The position numbers were made by a program, and so were the translations under genes. Under the pieces are notes generated by a model that saw nothing but the letters and a program-made list of their open reading frames with translations, had not been told where the DNA came from and ran no database searches. A stretch of DNA of 64,000 nt. Source: Thioalkalivibrio thiocyanodenitrificans ARhD 1. GTDB taxonomy: Bacteria > Pseudomonadota > Gammaproteobacteria > Ectothiorhodospirales > Ectothiorhodospiraceae. Positions 44,921 through 53,852 of the stretch are shown piece by piece. The DNA is taken from contig NZ_KB900536.1 of NCBI RefSeq assembly GCF_000378965.1, positions 1,065,583 through 1,129,582 on the forward strand. The letters run 5' to 3'. Within the stretch, counting starts at the first letter, position 1. The number at the start of each line of letters is the position of its first letter.

Positions 44921-45423
44921 GGGGTCTGGAAAATCTCAATGACCTGGGGGTTGAGTATCCGATCGGGTGCCGCCGGGGAATCGCCGCGCACCGAACCGCC
45001 CCGGTCACCGGACGCAGTGTAGTGTCCTGCATCGGATGCACAACACTCCATCCGGGATAGGCAGGGACCCGCGCGGCAGCGGCGCATCGCACATTATAAC
45101 GCCACCCGCCCGACCTGGCCCGGGCCACTTCCGGGGATCGACGGCCCGGGTTCACGGGCCGATGCGGGAACGTCCTGTCCGGCCGCTTTGCGCCTATCCC
45201 GAGAGGGATATGCGGGGCCAGGAGTTCCACCCCAACGGTAGGGTGTTCTCCTCGCGGTGCCCCACCTAGAGTCTACCGCAGCACAAAAAGGGGGTCGGCG
45301 AACATGCCAGATCCCGGAACAGACCCGGACAGGGTCAAGGCTGTATCGCGAAGTGACTGGTTATATCCTAAAATAACAGGTTACACAGCAAACCCTGTCC
45401 CCAGCATCCGAAAGGAGATCGTC
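44921..45423. promoter_or_regulatory. Divergent control region between dsrA and the TauD-like gene
   Basis: These 503 bp between two start codons face the main dsr operon and the satellite operon. The part next to dsrA (45345-45400) is AT-richer ('ggttatatcctaaaataaca') and likely holds the dsr promoter. AAAGGAG precedes the dsrA ATG. An in-frame ATG at 45304 is rejected as dsrA start because it lies inside this region. The TauD-like side is GC-rich and carries a 27-bp dyad. Confidence 0.6.
45021..45047. promoter_or_regulatory. 27-bp palindrome upstream of dsr, candidate operator
   Basis: AGTGT-CC-TGCATC-G-GATGCA-CA-ACACT: two nested perfect inverted repeats (5 bp and 6 bp) around one central base. 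It lies about 100 bp upstream of the TauD-like start and 377 bp upstream of the dsrA start. A smaller dyad, CCGGT-C-ACCGG, is at 45001-45011. It is well placed to control either or both operons. Confidence 0.55.
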
Positions 45424-46695
45424 ATGGCCAAGAACCAGCACCCAACCCCCATGCTCGACGAGTTGGAGAACGGCCCCTGGCCGAGCTTCATCTCCGGCAT
45501 CAAGCGTCTTCGCGACGAACACCCTGACGAGCGCATCCAGGGCGTCACCAACGACCTGCTGGGCCAGCTCGAGCACTCCTATGAAACGCGCAAGGGCTAC
45601 TGGAAAGGTGGCACCGTGTCCGTTTTCGGCTATGGCTCCGGCATCATTCCGCGCTTCTCCGAAGTGGCCAAGGCCTTCCCGGAGTCCCGCGAATTCCACA
45701 CGGTCCGCGTGCAGCCGCCGGCCGGCAACTTCTACACCACCGACATCCTGCGCCAGCTGACCGATTCCTGGGAGAAGTACGGCTCCGGGCTGATCACCTT
45801 CCACGGCCAGACCGGCAACGCCATGTTCATCGGCGTAAACACCGAGAACACCCAGGCCTTCTTCGACGAGATCAACGAGTACGGCTTTGACCTCGGCGGC
45901 GCCGGCCCCTGCGTGCGCACCGGCATGTCCTGCGTGGGCGCAGCCCGCTGCGAGCAGTCCTGCGCCAACGAGCAGCGCATCCATCGCACCCTGCTGAACC
46001 GGTTCACCGACGACGTGCATCGCCCGTCCCTGCCCTACAAGTTCAAGTTCAAGGTCTCCGGCTGCCCCAATGACTGCGTGAACTCCATCGAGCGTTCCGA
46101 TTTCGCAATCATCGGCACCTGGCGCGACGACATGAAGATCGATCAGGCCGAAGTCAAGGCCTTCATCGAGAAGAAGGGCCGTGACTATGTCATCGACAAC
46201 GTCACCACCCGCTGCCCCACCAACTGCATGACCCTCAATGACGATGACACCCTCACCGTCGACAACAGCAACTGCGTGCGCTGCATGCATTGCCTGAACG
46301 TCATGCCGAAAGCACTCTCCCCCGGCGACGACAAGGGCGTCACCATCCTGGTGGGCGGCAAGCGCACCCTCAAGATCGGCGACCTGATGGGCACCGTGAT
46401 CGTGCCGTTCATGAAGCTCGAGACCGAAGAGGACTACGAGCAGCTGACCGAGCTGGCCGAGAACATCATCGAGTTCTGGGCAGAGAACGGTCTGGAGCAC
46501 GAACGCTGCGGCGAGATGATCGAACGTATCGGCCTGGTCAACTTCCTCAAGGGCATGGGCATCGAGGCCGATCCCAACATGGTCAACCATCCCCGTGAGA
46601 GCTCCTACATCCGCATGGACGAGTTCGACGAGGCTGCAGAGCAGTACCTGCGCCGCAAGATGGAAGAGAAACAGAAGCGGTCGGCGGCCAACTGA
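45424..46695 (+). CDS. dsrA: Reverse dissimilatory sulfite reductase subunit alpha
   Basis: A 423-residue subunit that, as DsrAB, oxidises DsrC-bound sulfur to sulfite in the cytoplasm. Siroheme/4Fe-4S ligands lie in 'SCVGAARCEQSC' (C-x5-C) and 'SGCPNDCVNS' (C-x3-C). A ferredoxin domain has 'TRCPTNCMTL' and 'CVRCMHCLNVMPKAL'. ATG 45424 follows AAAGGAG. Sequence style and the surrounding dsrEFH/dsrL genes mark the oxidative (reverse) type. Confidence 0.97.
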   Translation: MAKNQHPTPMLDELENGPWPSFISGIKRLRDEHPDERIQGVTNDLLGQLEHSYETRKGYWKGGTVSVFGYGSGIIPRFSEVAKAFPESREFHTVRVQPPAGNFYTTDILRQLTDSWEKYGSGLITFHGQTGNAMFIGVNTENTQAFFDEINEYGFDLGGAGPCVRTGMSCVGAARCEQSCANEQRIHRTLLNRFTDDVHRPSLPYKFKFKVSGCPNDCVNSIERSDFAIIGTWRDDMKIDQAEVKAFIEKKGRDYVIDNVTTRCPTNCMTLNDDDTLTVDNSNCVRCMHCLNVMPKALSPGDDKGVTILVGGKRTLKIGDLMGTVIVPFMKLETEEDYEQLTELAENIIEFWAENGLEHERCGEMIERIGLVNFLKGMGIEADPNMVNHPRESSYIRMDEFDEAAEQYLRRKMEEKQKRSAAN

Positions 46696-46746
46696 GCGGC
46701 CACCACAAACAAACCATCAGAATCCGTATAAGTGCAGGAGTAAGCA

Positions 46747-47826
46747 ATGGCACAGGCACAGGCAATGCGTCCGCCCATCGAATCGGGATGCCCGGACGGC
46801 TTCCAGTACATGCATCCGGTCATGCGGCGCAATTTCGGCATGTGGAAATGGCACGATCATCCCCGCCCCGGCGTTCTGCGTCACGTGGCCGAGTCGGGCG
46901 AACAGGTCTGGACGGTCAAGGCCGGCACCCAGCGCATCCTCGACGTGTTCACCCTCCGCAAGCTTTGCGATATCGGTGACAAGTTCGCGGACGGCTATGT
47001 CCGCTTCACCATCCGCTCGAACATCGAGTACATGGTGGACGACGAGGCCAAGGTGGAAGCGCTGATCAAGGCCCTTGAGGACGCCGGCTTCGTGGTGGGC
47101 GGCACCGCAAACTCCATCTCCATGATCTCCCACACCCAGGGCTGGCTGCACTGCGACATCCCCGGCACCGACGCCTCCGGCGTGGTGAAGGCGATGATGG
47201 ACGAGTTGATCGACGACTTCCGCAACTGCAACATGCCCAACCGGGTGCACATCACCACTTCCTGCTGCCAGATCAACTGCGGCGGCCAGGGTGATATCGC
47301 GATCAACGTGCAGCACACCAAGCCGCCGAAGATCAACCACGACCTGGTGGCCAACGTGTGTGAGCGTCCTTCCGTCGTTGCCCGTTGCCCGGTGGCGGCC
47401 ATCCGCCCCGCGCTGGTGAACGGCAAGCCATCCCTGGAAGTGGACGAGAAGAAGTGCATCTGCTGCGGCGCCTGCTATCCCCCCTGCCCGCCCATGCAGA
47501 TCAACGACGCCGAGCACACCAAGCTGGCCATCTGGGTCGGCGGCAACCACTCCAATGCCCGCGGCAAGCCCACCTTCCAGAAGCTGGTGGCCTCCGGCAT
47601 CCCCAACAACCCGCCGCGCTGGCCCGAGGCCACGGCCATCGTCAAGAACATCCTGAAGACCTATCAGAAGGATGCCAAGGATTGGGAGCGGATCAACGAC
47701 TGGATCGAGCGGATCGGCTGGCCCGAGTTCTTCGAAAAGACCGGTCTGCCCTTCACGCGCTTCCACGTGGAGAACTGGCGCGGCGCGCGTAACAGCCTGA
47801 ACGCCTCGACCCATATCCGCTTCTGA
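46747..47826 (+). CDS. dsrB: Reverse dissimilatory sulfite reductase subunit beta
   Basis: A 359-residue partner of DsrA. 'TTSCCQINCGGQGDIAINVQ' and 'VCERPSVVARCPVAAIRPA' give siroheme-associated cluster ligands. The ferredoxin insert is 'KKCICCGACYPPCPPMQIND'. It starts 51 bp after dsrA with 'gcaggag' upstream. The pair forms an alpha2beta2 enzyme carrying sirohaem amide, for which cysG and dsrN in this window supply the cofactor. Confidence 0.97.
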   Translation: MAQAQAMRPPIESGCPDGFQYMHPVMRRNFGMWKWHDHPRPGVLRHVAESGEQVWTVKAGTQRILDVFTLRKLCDIGDKFADGYVRFTIRSNIEYMVDDEAKVEALIKALEDAGFVVGGTANSISMISHTQGWLHCDIPGTDASGVVKAMMDELIDDFRNCNMPNRVHITTSCCQINCGGQGDIAINVQHTKPPKINHDLVANVCERPSVVARCPVAAIRPALVNGKPSLEVDEKKCICCGACYPPCPPMQINDAEHTKLAIWVGGNHSNARGKPTFQKLVASGIPNNPPRWPEATAIVKNILKTYQKDAKDWERINDWIERIGWPEFFEKTGLPFTRFHVENWRGARNSLNASTHIRF

Positions 47827-47860
47827 TCAGTCTTGCAGGAGACGGAATAACGAGACCCAC

Positions 47861-47887
47861 CCCTCGGGGCCCGCGCGGCCCCGAGGG
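47861..47887 (+). other. Perfect hairpin between dsrB and dsrE
   Basis: CCCTCGGGGCC at 47861-47871 pairs fully with GGCCCCGAGGG at 47877-47887 around a 5-nt CGCGC loop. It has no following T-tract. This stable 11-bp stem separates dsrAB from dsrEFH and could limit read-through or protect the abundant dsrAB message. Confidence 0.75.
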
Positions 47888-47913
47888 CTCGATAGCCACA
47901 GGACAGTTCAAGC

Positions 47914-48306
47914 ATGAAATACGGCATACTAGTCAACGAGGGGCCTTACCAGCACCAGGCGGCCGACACGGCCTACCAGTTCTGCAAGGCAGCCATCGAT
48001 CGCGGCCACGAAGTCTTTCGTGTGTTCTTCTACCATGACGGCGTGAATACCGGCACCCGGTTCGGCGTGCCCCCGCAGGACGATCGCAATATCACCACGC
48101 GCTGGGCCGAACTGGCCGAGGCGCACAACATCGACATGGTGATCTGCATCGCGGCGGCCCAACGCCGTGGCATCCTCGACGAAGGCGAGGCCAAGCGCCA
48201 GGGCAAGGACGGCCATAATATCGCACCCGGTTTCCGCATCTCCGGTCTCGGCCAGCTCATCGAAGCGGGCATCCAATGCGATCGGCTGGTGGTCTTCGGG
48301 GATTGA
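47914..48306 (+). CDS. dsrE: Sulfurtransferase subunit DsrE
   Basis: A 130-residue subunit of the DsrEFH hexamer that passes sulfane sulfur to DsrC. The active cysteine in 'NIDMVICIAAAQRRGILDEG' is residue 78, the same position as the essential Cys78 of Allochromatium vinosum DsrE. 'FRVFFYHDGVNTG' is typical of the family. Presence of DsrEFH marks sulfur oxidation rather than sulfate reduction. Confidence 0.95.
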   Translation: MKYGILVNEGPYQHQAADTAYQFCKAAIDRGHEVFRVFFYHDGVNTGTRFGVPPQDDRNITTRWAELAEAHNIDMVICIAAAQRRGILDEGEAKRQGKDGHNIAPGFRISGLGQLIEAGIQCDRLVVFGD

Positions 48307-48394
48307 CCGCGCGCGGTGATCGATGACCCGCACGGGTGGGGCACCATGGCCTGCCCGTGTCAACGGCAACATCAAGTCTCTAAGGTGAACGAAA

Positions 48395-48787
48395 ATGTCC
48401 GAACCCTGGGAAGAAGAAGGCCCTGGTGAAATCAAGAAGTTCATGTACGTCAACCGCAAGGCGCCGTACGGAACCATCTACGCCCTCGAATCCCTCGAGG
48501 TGGTGCTGATCGCCGCCGCGTTCGAGCAGGATGTCAGTCTGGCATTCATCGACGACGGGGTGTACCAGATCAAGAAGGGCCAGGACACGCAGCAGATCGG
48601 GATGAAGAACTTCTCTCCCACCTATCGTGCCCTGGAAGGCTATGACGTGGAGAAACTCTACGTGGAAGCCGAATCCCTGGCCGAGCGTGGCCTGACCGAA
48701 GATGACCTGCTTGTGCCCGTCGAGGTGATGGCGCGCGAAGACCTCGCCCGCCTCATGGACGAGCAGGACGTGATTCTGAGCTTCTGA
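48395..48787 (+). CDS. dsrF: DsrEFH complex subunit DsrF
   Basis: A 130-residue DsrE/F-fold subunit (TusC-like). 'KKFMYVNRKAPYGTIYALES' followed by 'VVLIAAAFEQDVSLAFIDDG' is the family core, and it has no cysteine at the DsrE position. It starts 88 bp after dsrE and ends 10 bp before dsrH. Its role in the complex is mainly structural by comparison with TusBCD. Confidence 0.93.
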   Translation: MSEPWEEEGPGEIKKFMYVNRKAPYGTIYALESLEVVLIAAAFEQDVSLAFIDDGVYQIKKGQDTQQIGMKNFSPTYRALEGYDVEKLYVEAESLAERGLTEDDLLVPVEVMAREDLARLMDEQDVILSF

Positions 48788-48797
48788 GGAGCCCACT

Positions 48798-49106
48798 GTG
48801 AGCATGCTGCATACCGTGAACAAGTCGCCATTCGAGCGAAACACACTCACCGCCTGCCTGGGGCATTCCCTTCCCGACTCCGCCGTGCTGCTCATCGAGG
48901 ACGGCGTGTTCGCCGCCATGCGGGGCACCACCCACGAGAACGATGTGCGTGAAGCCACGAAGGACCGCAAGGTCTACGTGCTCGGTCCCGACCTCCTCGC
49001 CCGGGGTCTGGCCGCCGACAAGGTCATCGACGGCATCGAGGTAGTTGATTACGAGGGCTTTGTCGAACTGACAGAGAAACACGACAAGGTGCAGGCCTGG
49101 CTCTGA
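48798..49106 (+). CDS. dsrH: DsrEFH complex subunit DsrH
   Basis: A 102-residue TusB-like subunit. It starts at GTG 48798 (MSMLHTVNKSPFERN) with 'tgaggag' upstream; ATG 48804 is an alternative. The cysteine in 'NTLTACLGHSL' is residue 20 from the GTG, the position of the conserved DsrH Cys20. It is the third gene of the sulfur-relay trio. Confidence 0.93.
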   Translation: MSMLHTVNKSPFERNTLTACLGHSLPDSAVLLIEDGVFAAMRGTTHENDVREATKDRKVYVLGPDLLARGLAADKVIDGIEVVDYEGFVELTEKHDKVQAWL

Positions 49107-49161
49107 CGACCCGGGACCCTTCAACCGACGACACTGAAACGACAGCAGGAGGAATTACCAA

Positions 49162-49494
49162 ATGCCAATCGAAGTAAACGGCAAGACGTACGAGACCGAC
49201 GAAGAAGGCTACCTGGCCAATCTGAACGACTGGAACGAGGACCTGGCCAAGGCCATGGCCGAGGCCGACGGCACGACGCTCGATGAGAACCACTGGGAGG
49301 TGATCAACTTCCTGCGTGAGTACTACGAGGAATATCAGATCGCGCCCGCGGTGCGCGTGCTGACCAAGGCGATCGGCAAGAAGCTCGGTGCGGACAAGGG
49401 CAACAGCAAGTACCTCTATGAGCTGTTCCCCTACGGTCCGGCCAAGCAGGCGTGTAAGTACGCCGGCCTGCCCAAGCCCACCGGCTGCGTGTAA
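49162..49494 (+). CDS. dsrC: Sulfur carrier protein DsrC
   Basis: A 110-residue carrier whose flexible C-terminal arm holds two redox cysteines, Cys98 and Cys109, ten residues apart in 'AKQACKYAGLPKPTGCV'. It accepts sulfur from DsrEFH and presents it to DsrAB; the resulting trisulfide is handled by DsrMKJOP. An AGGAGG ribosome site suggests strong translation. Compare the Cys-free paralogue at 42665. Confidence 0.97.
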   Translation: MPIEVNGKTYETDEEGYLANLNDWNEDLAKAMAEADGTTLDENHWEVINFLREYYEEYQIAPAVRVLTKAIGKKLGADKGNSKYLYELFPYGPAKQACKYAGLPKPTGCV

Positions 49495-49511
49495 GTCACC
49501 AGTGGTTCCGG

Positions 49512-49543
49512 ATCCGGGTGGAGCTGCATCGCTTCACCCGGAT
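49512..49543 (+). other. Hairpin between dsrC and dsrM
   Basis: ATCCGGGTGGAGC at 49512-49524 pairs with GCTTCACCCGGAT at 49531-49543 over 13 bp, one pair being G-U, around a 6-nt loop. It is followed by 'tcttgact', a weak T-rich end. It lies 18 bp after dsrC and could allow partial termination, giving more dsrC than dsrM mRNA. Confidence 0.7.
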
Positions 49544-49564
49544 TCTTGACTGGAGGAAGCCCTC

Positions 49565-50311
49565 GTGTCGTTCGCGACCGTGTTCTTTGCTTTGCTCTTT
49601 TACGCGGCCACCGCGATCCTCCTGATCGGGGTAGGTATGCGCATCGCGCAGTATGCCCGTGCGCCGGCGCCGCTGAAGATACCCACCACTCCGGCCCCCA
49701 CGACCCGGTCCGGGGTTGTTCTCCGCATGGCCTCCGAAGTGGTGTTCTTCCATAGCCTGTTCAAGGCGAACAAGTGGATATGGATCCTGGGCTGGGCCTT
49801 TCATCTGGGCCTCCTGCTGGTTCTGCTGCGTCACCTCCGGTACTTCACGGAACCCGTATGGACCTGGGTGGCGCTCATACAGCCCTTTGGCATATACGCG
49901 GGCTTCGCGATGCTTGCCGGGCTGCTGGGCCTCTGGGCAAGGCGTCTGTTTGTCGAACGGATCCGCTACATCTCGTCTCCCTCGGATCACCTGATGCTGA
50001 TTCTGCTCATCGCCATTGCCGCCAGTGGGCTGGCCATGAAGTACATCTGGCATACCGACATTACCGCAGTGAAGATGTTCTTCCTGGGTCTGATGCGCTT
50101 CGAATTCCATCCGTTGCCCACCGAGCCCCTGCTGCTGGTGCATCTGCTGCTGGTGGCGGTCCTGATGATCATCTTCCCGATCAGCAAGCTCCTGCATGCA
50201 CCGGGCCTGTTCTTCAGCCCCACGCGCAACCAGGTGGACGACTCCAGGGAACGCCGGCATGTGACCTGGATATCCGGTGCCGAGAAGCCCGCGGCACAGA
50301 CTGAACGATAA
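49565..50311 (+). CDS. dsrM: DsrM membrane cytochrome b subunit
   Basis: A 248-residue NarI-like membrane protein of the DsrMKJOP complex. Five or six hydrophobic spans are visible (near residues 3-24, 72-90, 98-118, 140-158 and 185-205). Histidines in 'GWAFHLGLLLVLLRHLRYF' and 'PLLLVHLLLVAVLM' are candidate heme b ligands. GTG 49565 has GGAGG upstream. It exchanges electrons between quinone and DsrK. Confidence 0.92.
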   Translation: MSFATVFFALLFYAATAILLIGVGMRIAQYARAPAPLKIPTTPAPTTRSGVVLRMASEVVFFHSLFKANKWIWILGWAFHLGLLLVLLRHLRYFTEPVWTWVALIQPFGIYAGFAMLAGLLGLWARRLFVERIRYISSPSDHLMLILLIAIAASGLAMKYIWHTDITAVKMFFLGLMRFEFHPLPTEPLLLVHLLLVAVLMIIFPISKLLHAPGLFFSPTRNQVDDSRERRHVTWISGAEKPAAQTER

Positions 50312-50351
50312 CGCCCGGCGACATATCAAGCCCGCCGCGAGGACCGACACG

Positions 50352-51842
50352 ATGGCCGATTTTGAAACACCTGAGGTCAAGGAGTACCTGGAGATACCGG
50401 CGCTCAAGCAGGGCGTGATGTCTCACAGCAAGCCGTTCGTCTCCAAGGAGCAGTTCCAGGAGCCCCTGGGATTCCCGGGCGAGCTGGTGGAGAACTGGCA
50501 GCAGGTGGCCGTGGACAAGCTCGGCGAACTGCTCAAGACCAACCGCGGCCTGCGGGTGTTCATGGACTCCTGCGTGAAGTGCGGTGCCTGCACCGACAAG
50601 TGCCATTACTTCCTCGGGACCTCCGACCCGCGCAACATGCCGGTTGCCCGCCAGGACCTGCTGCGCGGCGTCTATCGTCGTTACCACACCCTTCCGGGCA
50701 AGCTCTTCCCCAAGCTGGTCGGTGCCATGGACCTGACCGAAGAGGTGCTGGACCAGTGGTACAGCTACTTCCATCAATGCTCCGAGTGCCGGCGCTGCTC
50801 CGTGTACTGCCCCTACGGCATTGACACCGCCGAGGTCACCATGGCGACCCGGGACATCATGAATGCCATCGGCAAAGGGCAGAAGTACAGCAACGAGATC
50901 ATCGGCAAGGTCTTCAAGATCGGCAACAACCTGGGTCTGCCCGAACCCGCGCTGGCCGACACCCTCGAGGGGCTCGAGGAAGAGGTCAAGGAAGACACCG
51001 GCGTGGACGTGCGCTATCCCCTCGACGAGAAAGGCGCCGAGGTACTGCTGGTGACCCCATCGGCGGACTTCTTCGCCGAGCCCCACGTGGACGGGCTCAT
51101 CGGCTATGGCAAGGTATTCCACCAGGCCGGCATTTCATGGACGCTCTCCTCGCACGCCTCGGAGGCAGCCAACTTCGGCGTGTTCATCGGCTCGATGGAC
51201 AACATGAAGCGCATCGCCATGCGCATTCGCGAGGCGGCGCTGGATCTGGGCGTCAAGCGCATCGTGTTCGGCGAATGCGGTCATGCATGGCGGGTGGCCT
51301 ACAGCTTCCTGAACACGCTTGCCGGGCCCTTCGATTTTCTCGATCCGCGCTATCCGGTGCCACAGCATATCTGCGAGGTCACCTACGATCTTATCCAGCG
51401 CGGTGTCCTGACACTGGACAAGAGTGCCAATGATCATCGGCGGGTCACCTTCCACGACTCCTGCAACGTGGCCCGCGCCTCGCGCATGGGTGACATGCCG
51501 GGCGGGCAGTTCGTGATCCCGCGCGAGATCATCAAGGCGGTGTGCAACCACTATTACGACATGGCCCCCGAGACCATCGGCGAGGCCACCTACTGCTGCG
51601 GCGGAGGCGGCGGTCTGCTCACCGACGATCTCATGGAGTTGCGCGTCAAGGGGGCCCTGCCCCGCATGCAGGCACTCAGGGAGGTGACCGAGGAGAACGG
51701 CGTGACGCACCTGGCGGCCATCTGCGCCATCTGCAAGAGCCAGTTCTCGAAGGTCCTGCCCTATTACGGATTCCAGATGGACCAGATCGTGAGCGTGCAC
51801 CAGTTGGTGAGTGACGCCATCGTGATGGCCCCGAGACAGTAG
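50352..51842 (+). CDS. dsrK: DsrK HdrD-like iron-sulfur protein
   Basis: A 496-residue catalytic subunit facing the cytoplasm. The two 4Fe-4S sites are 'CVKCGACTDKC' and 'CSECRRCSVYC'. CCG-type motifs follow: 'FGECGHAWR', 'FHDSCNVAR' and 'ATYCCGGGGGL', which in HdrD build the non-cubane cluster that acts on disulfides. It is expected to reduce/oxidise the DsrC trisulfide or disulfide. ATG 50352 is chosen over an ORF opening at 50277 inside dsrM. Confidence 0.95.
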   Translation: MADFETPEVKEYLEIPALKQGVMSHSKPFVSKEQFQEPLGFPGELVENWQQVAVDKLGELLKTNRGLRVFMDSCVKCGACTDKCHYFLGTSDPRNMPVARQDLLRGVYRRYHTLPGKLFPKLVGAMDLTEEVLDQWYSYFHQCSECRRCSVYCPYGIDTAEVTMATRDIMNAIGKGQKYSNEIIGKVFKIGNNLGLPEPALADTLEGLEEEVKEDTGVDVRYPLDEKGAEVLLVTPSADFFAEPHVDGLIGYGKVFHQAGISWTLSSHASEAANFGVFIGSMDNMKRIAMRIREAALDLGVKRIVFGECGHAWRVAYSFLNTLAGPFDFLDPRYPVPQHICEVTYDLIQRGVLTLDKSANDHRRVTFHDSCNVARASRMGDMPGGQFVIPREIIKAVCNHYYDMAPETIGEATYCCGGGGGLLTDDLMELRVKGALPRMQALREVTEENGVTHLAAICAICKSQFSKVLPYYGFQMDQIVSVHQLVSDAIVMAPRQ

Positions 51843-51903
51843 ACAGAAGCGACCTATTCGAACTATCAGGCCCGACGGCCCGATTTGACCAGGAGAGTAA
51901 GGC

Positions 51904-53850
51904 ATGGCGACTTCCAGCGATGACATGAAACTGACGTTCCGCAAGTTCCGGGACGGGGATCACGAACGCCGCAGCTGGAAAGAGGCGATCTTCGAGGGAG
52001 ACCACTCCCACAAGTGCCCCGTTTACGTGCACCGCACGCCGCCCTGTCAGGGATCCTGCCCCTCCGGCGAGGATATCCGCGGCTGGCTGCAGATCGTGCG
52101 CGGTATCGAGAAGCCGCCGGCCGATCTGAGCATGCAGGAATACGCCTTCCGCCGTCTGACCAGCGCAAACCCCTTCCCCTCGGTGATGGGGCGCGTCTGT
52201 CCGGCCCCGTGCGAGTCCGGCTGCAATCGCAATGAAGTGGAAGACTTCGTCGGCATCAACTCCGTCGAGCAATACATCGGCGACACCGCCTATGCGGAGA
52301 AGTTTGAGTTCGAGAAGGCCCCTGCCCTGTCCGGAAAGCGGGTGGCCATCATCGGCGGCGGCCCCGGCGGCATGTCGGCCGCCTACCACCTGCGCCGTCG
52401 CGGCCATGCCTCAACCATCTTTGACGACCACGAGGAACTGGGCGGCATGATGATGTACGGCATCCCGGAGTACCGGGTGCCGCGCGAGCGCCTGCGCCAC
52501 GAGGTCAAGCGCATCCTGGATCTGGGCGACATCGATGTGCGCCTCAAGACCCGCGTCGGCAAGGACGTGAGCATGGAGGACGTTGAGAAGGAATTCGACG
52601 CCGTGGTCTGGGCGGTGGGCTGTCAGACCGGCCGCAAGTTGCCGGTACCGGGCAGCGAAGCGCCCAATTGCATCACCGGCGTGGAGTTTCTCGAGGCCTT
52701 CAACACCGGCCGTATCCAGGTGCTGAGCACCGACAACATCGTCTGCGTAGGCGGCGGCGACACCTCCATCGACGTGGTATCCGTGGCTCGCCGCCTCGGC
52801 AGAATCGAGGCCGAGAACGTCACTGACCACCCGGAGGACATGATTCACGGCTATGTCGCTCACGACAGCGTGGCCAGCGCGATGCGCACCGGCGCCACCG
52901 TGACGCTGACCTCGCTGTTCCCCAAGGAAAAGATGACTGCGGCCGAACACGAGGTGCATGATGCCCTCCATGAGGGCGTGAGCATTCTCGACGGCGTGAT
53001 GCCCGTCGAGGTCGTGCTCAACGACGAGGGCCGCGCGGTTGGGCTGAAGATGGCCAAGTGCGAGTTCGAGGGCAACGCGCCCAAGCCCGTGGAAGGCACC
53101 GAGTTCGTGCTTGAGGCCAGTCTGATCATTTCGGCCATCGGCCAGGGCGGCAACCTCACCGGCCTTGAAGCCCTGGACAACGGCCGCGGCTTCATCGACA
53201 CCGACAAGTTCTACCAGGTCCCGGGCAGGGAAGGTCATTTCGTGATCGGCGACATCATCCGCCCCCACCTGCTGACCACGGCCATCGGCCACGGCGCCAT
53301 CGCGGCCGATTCCATCGACCACTTTCTGCGCCGTGAAGAGCCCATCAAGCGCCCGCGCGTGGATGTGCACCACTTCAACCTGCTCGGCAAGCTCCAGGAA
53401 TTCGGCCTGGAGCCGCCCACCTACGCCGGTGGGGAAACCTGGGGTACCTCCGAGGGCGAGTTCGCGGTGCACAACTACGAGGACCGCTCGTTCCAGGAGA
53501 TCGTCTCCCACGAGAAGCTCTTCAAGGGGCACTTCCCCTATACCCCGCGCAACAAGCGCAGTGAACACGGCCCCGGCGCCGACGAGGTGATCGGGCATTT
53601 CGAGGAGCGCATGGACTGCCTCAGCGAAGAGCAGGCCGTCGAGGAGGCCAAGCGCTGCATGAGCTGCGGCATGTGCTTCGAGTGCGACAACTGCGTGATC
53701 TACTGCCCGCAGACGGCCGTGTTCCGTGTGCCCAAGAAGCAGTCCGCCACGGGCCGCTATGTGGACACCGATTACGCCAAGTGCATCGGCTGCCATATCT
53801 GTGCCGAAGTGTGTCCCACCGGCTACATCGACATGGCCATGGGTGAGTAG
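51904..53850 (+). CDS. dsrL: DsrL iron-sulfur flavoprotein NAD(P)H oxidoreductase
   Basis: A 648-residue protein linking rDsrAB to NAD(P)H. N-terminal Fe-S cysteines are in 'CQGSCPSGEDIRGWL' and 'RVCPAPCESGCNRNEV'. The FAD loop is 'VAIIGGGPGGMSAAYHLRRR' and the second Rossmann site 'IVCVGGGDTSIDVVSVARRL'. A C-terminal ferredoxin domain has 'CMSCGMCFECDNCVIYC' and 'CIGCHICAEVC'. DsrL is essential for sulfur-globule oxidation in purple sulfur bacteria. It is absent from classical sulfate reducers. Confidence 0.95.
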   Translation: MATSSDDMKLTFRKFRDGDHERRSWKEAIFEGDHSHKCPVYVHRTPPCQGSCPSGEDIRGWLQIVRGIEKPPADLSMQEYAFRRLTSANPFPSVMGRVCPAPCESGCNRNEVEDFVGINSVEQYIGDTAYAEKFEFEKAPALSGKRVAIIGGGPGGMSAAYHLRRRGHASTIFDDHEELGGMMMYGIPEYRVPRERLRHEVKRILDLGDIDVRLKTRVGKDVSMEDVEKEFDAVVWAVGCQTGRKLPVPGSEAPNCITGVEFLEAFNTGRIQVLSTDNIVCVGGGDTSIDVVSVARRLGRIEAENVTDHPEDMIHGYVAHDSVASAMRTGATVTLTSLFPKEKMTAAEHEVHDALHEGVSILDGVMPVEVVLNDEGRAVGLKMAKCEFEGNAPKPVEGTEFVLEASLIISAIGQGGNLTGLEALDNGRGFIDTDKFYQVPGREGHFVIGDIIRPHLLTTAIGHGAIAADSIDHFLRREEPIKRPRVDVHHFNLLGKLQEFGLEPPTYAGGETWGTSEGEFAVHNYEDRSFQEIVSHEKLFKGHFPYTPRNKRSEHGPGADEVIGHFEERMDCLSEEQAVEEAKRCMSCGMCFECDNCVIYCPQTAVFRVPKKQSATGRYVDTDYAKCIGCHICAEVCPTGYIDMAMGE

Positions 53851-53852
53851 GC

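Noticed and set aside
45304-45423. dsrA starting at ATG 45304
   Set aside because: The extra 40 codons have no DsrA similarity, cover the likely promoter, and ATG 45424 has AAAGGAG.
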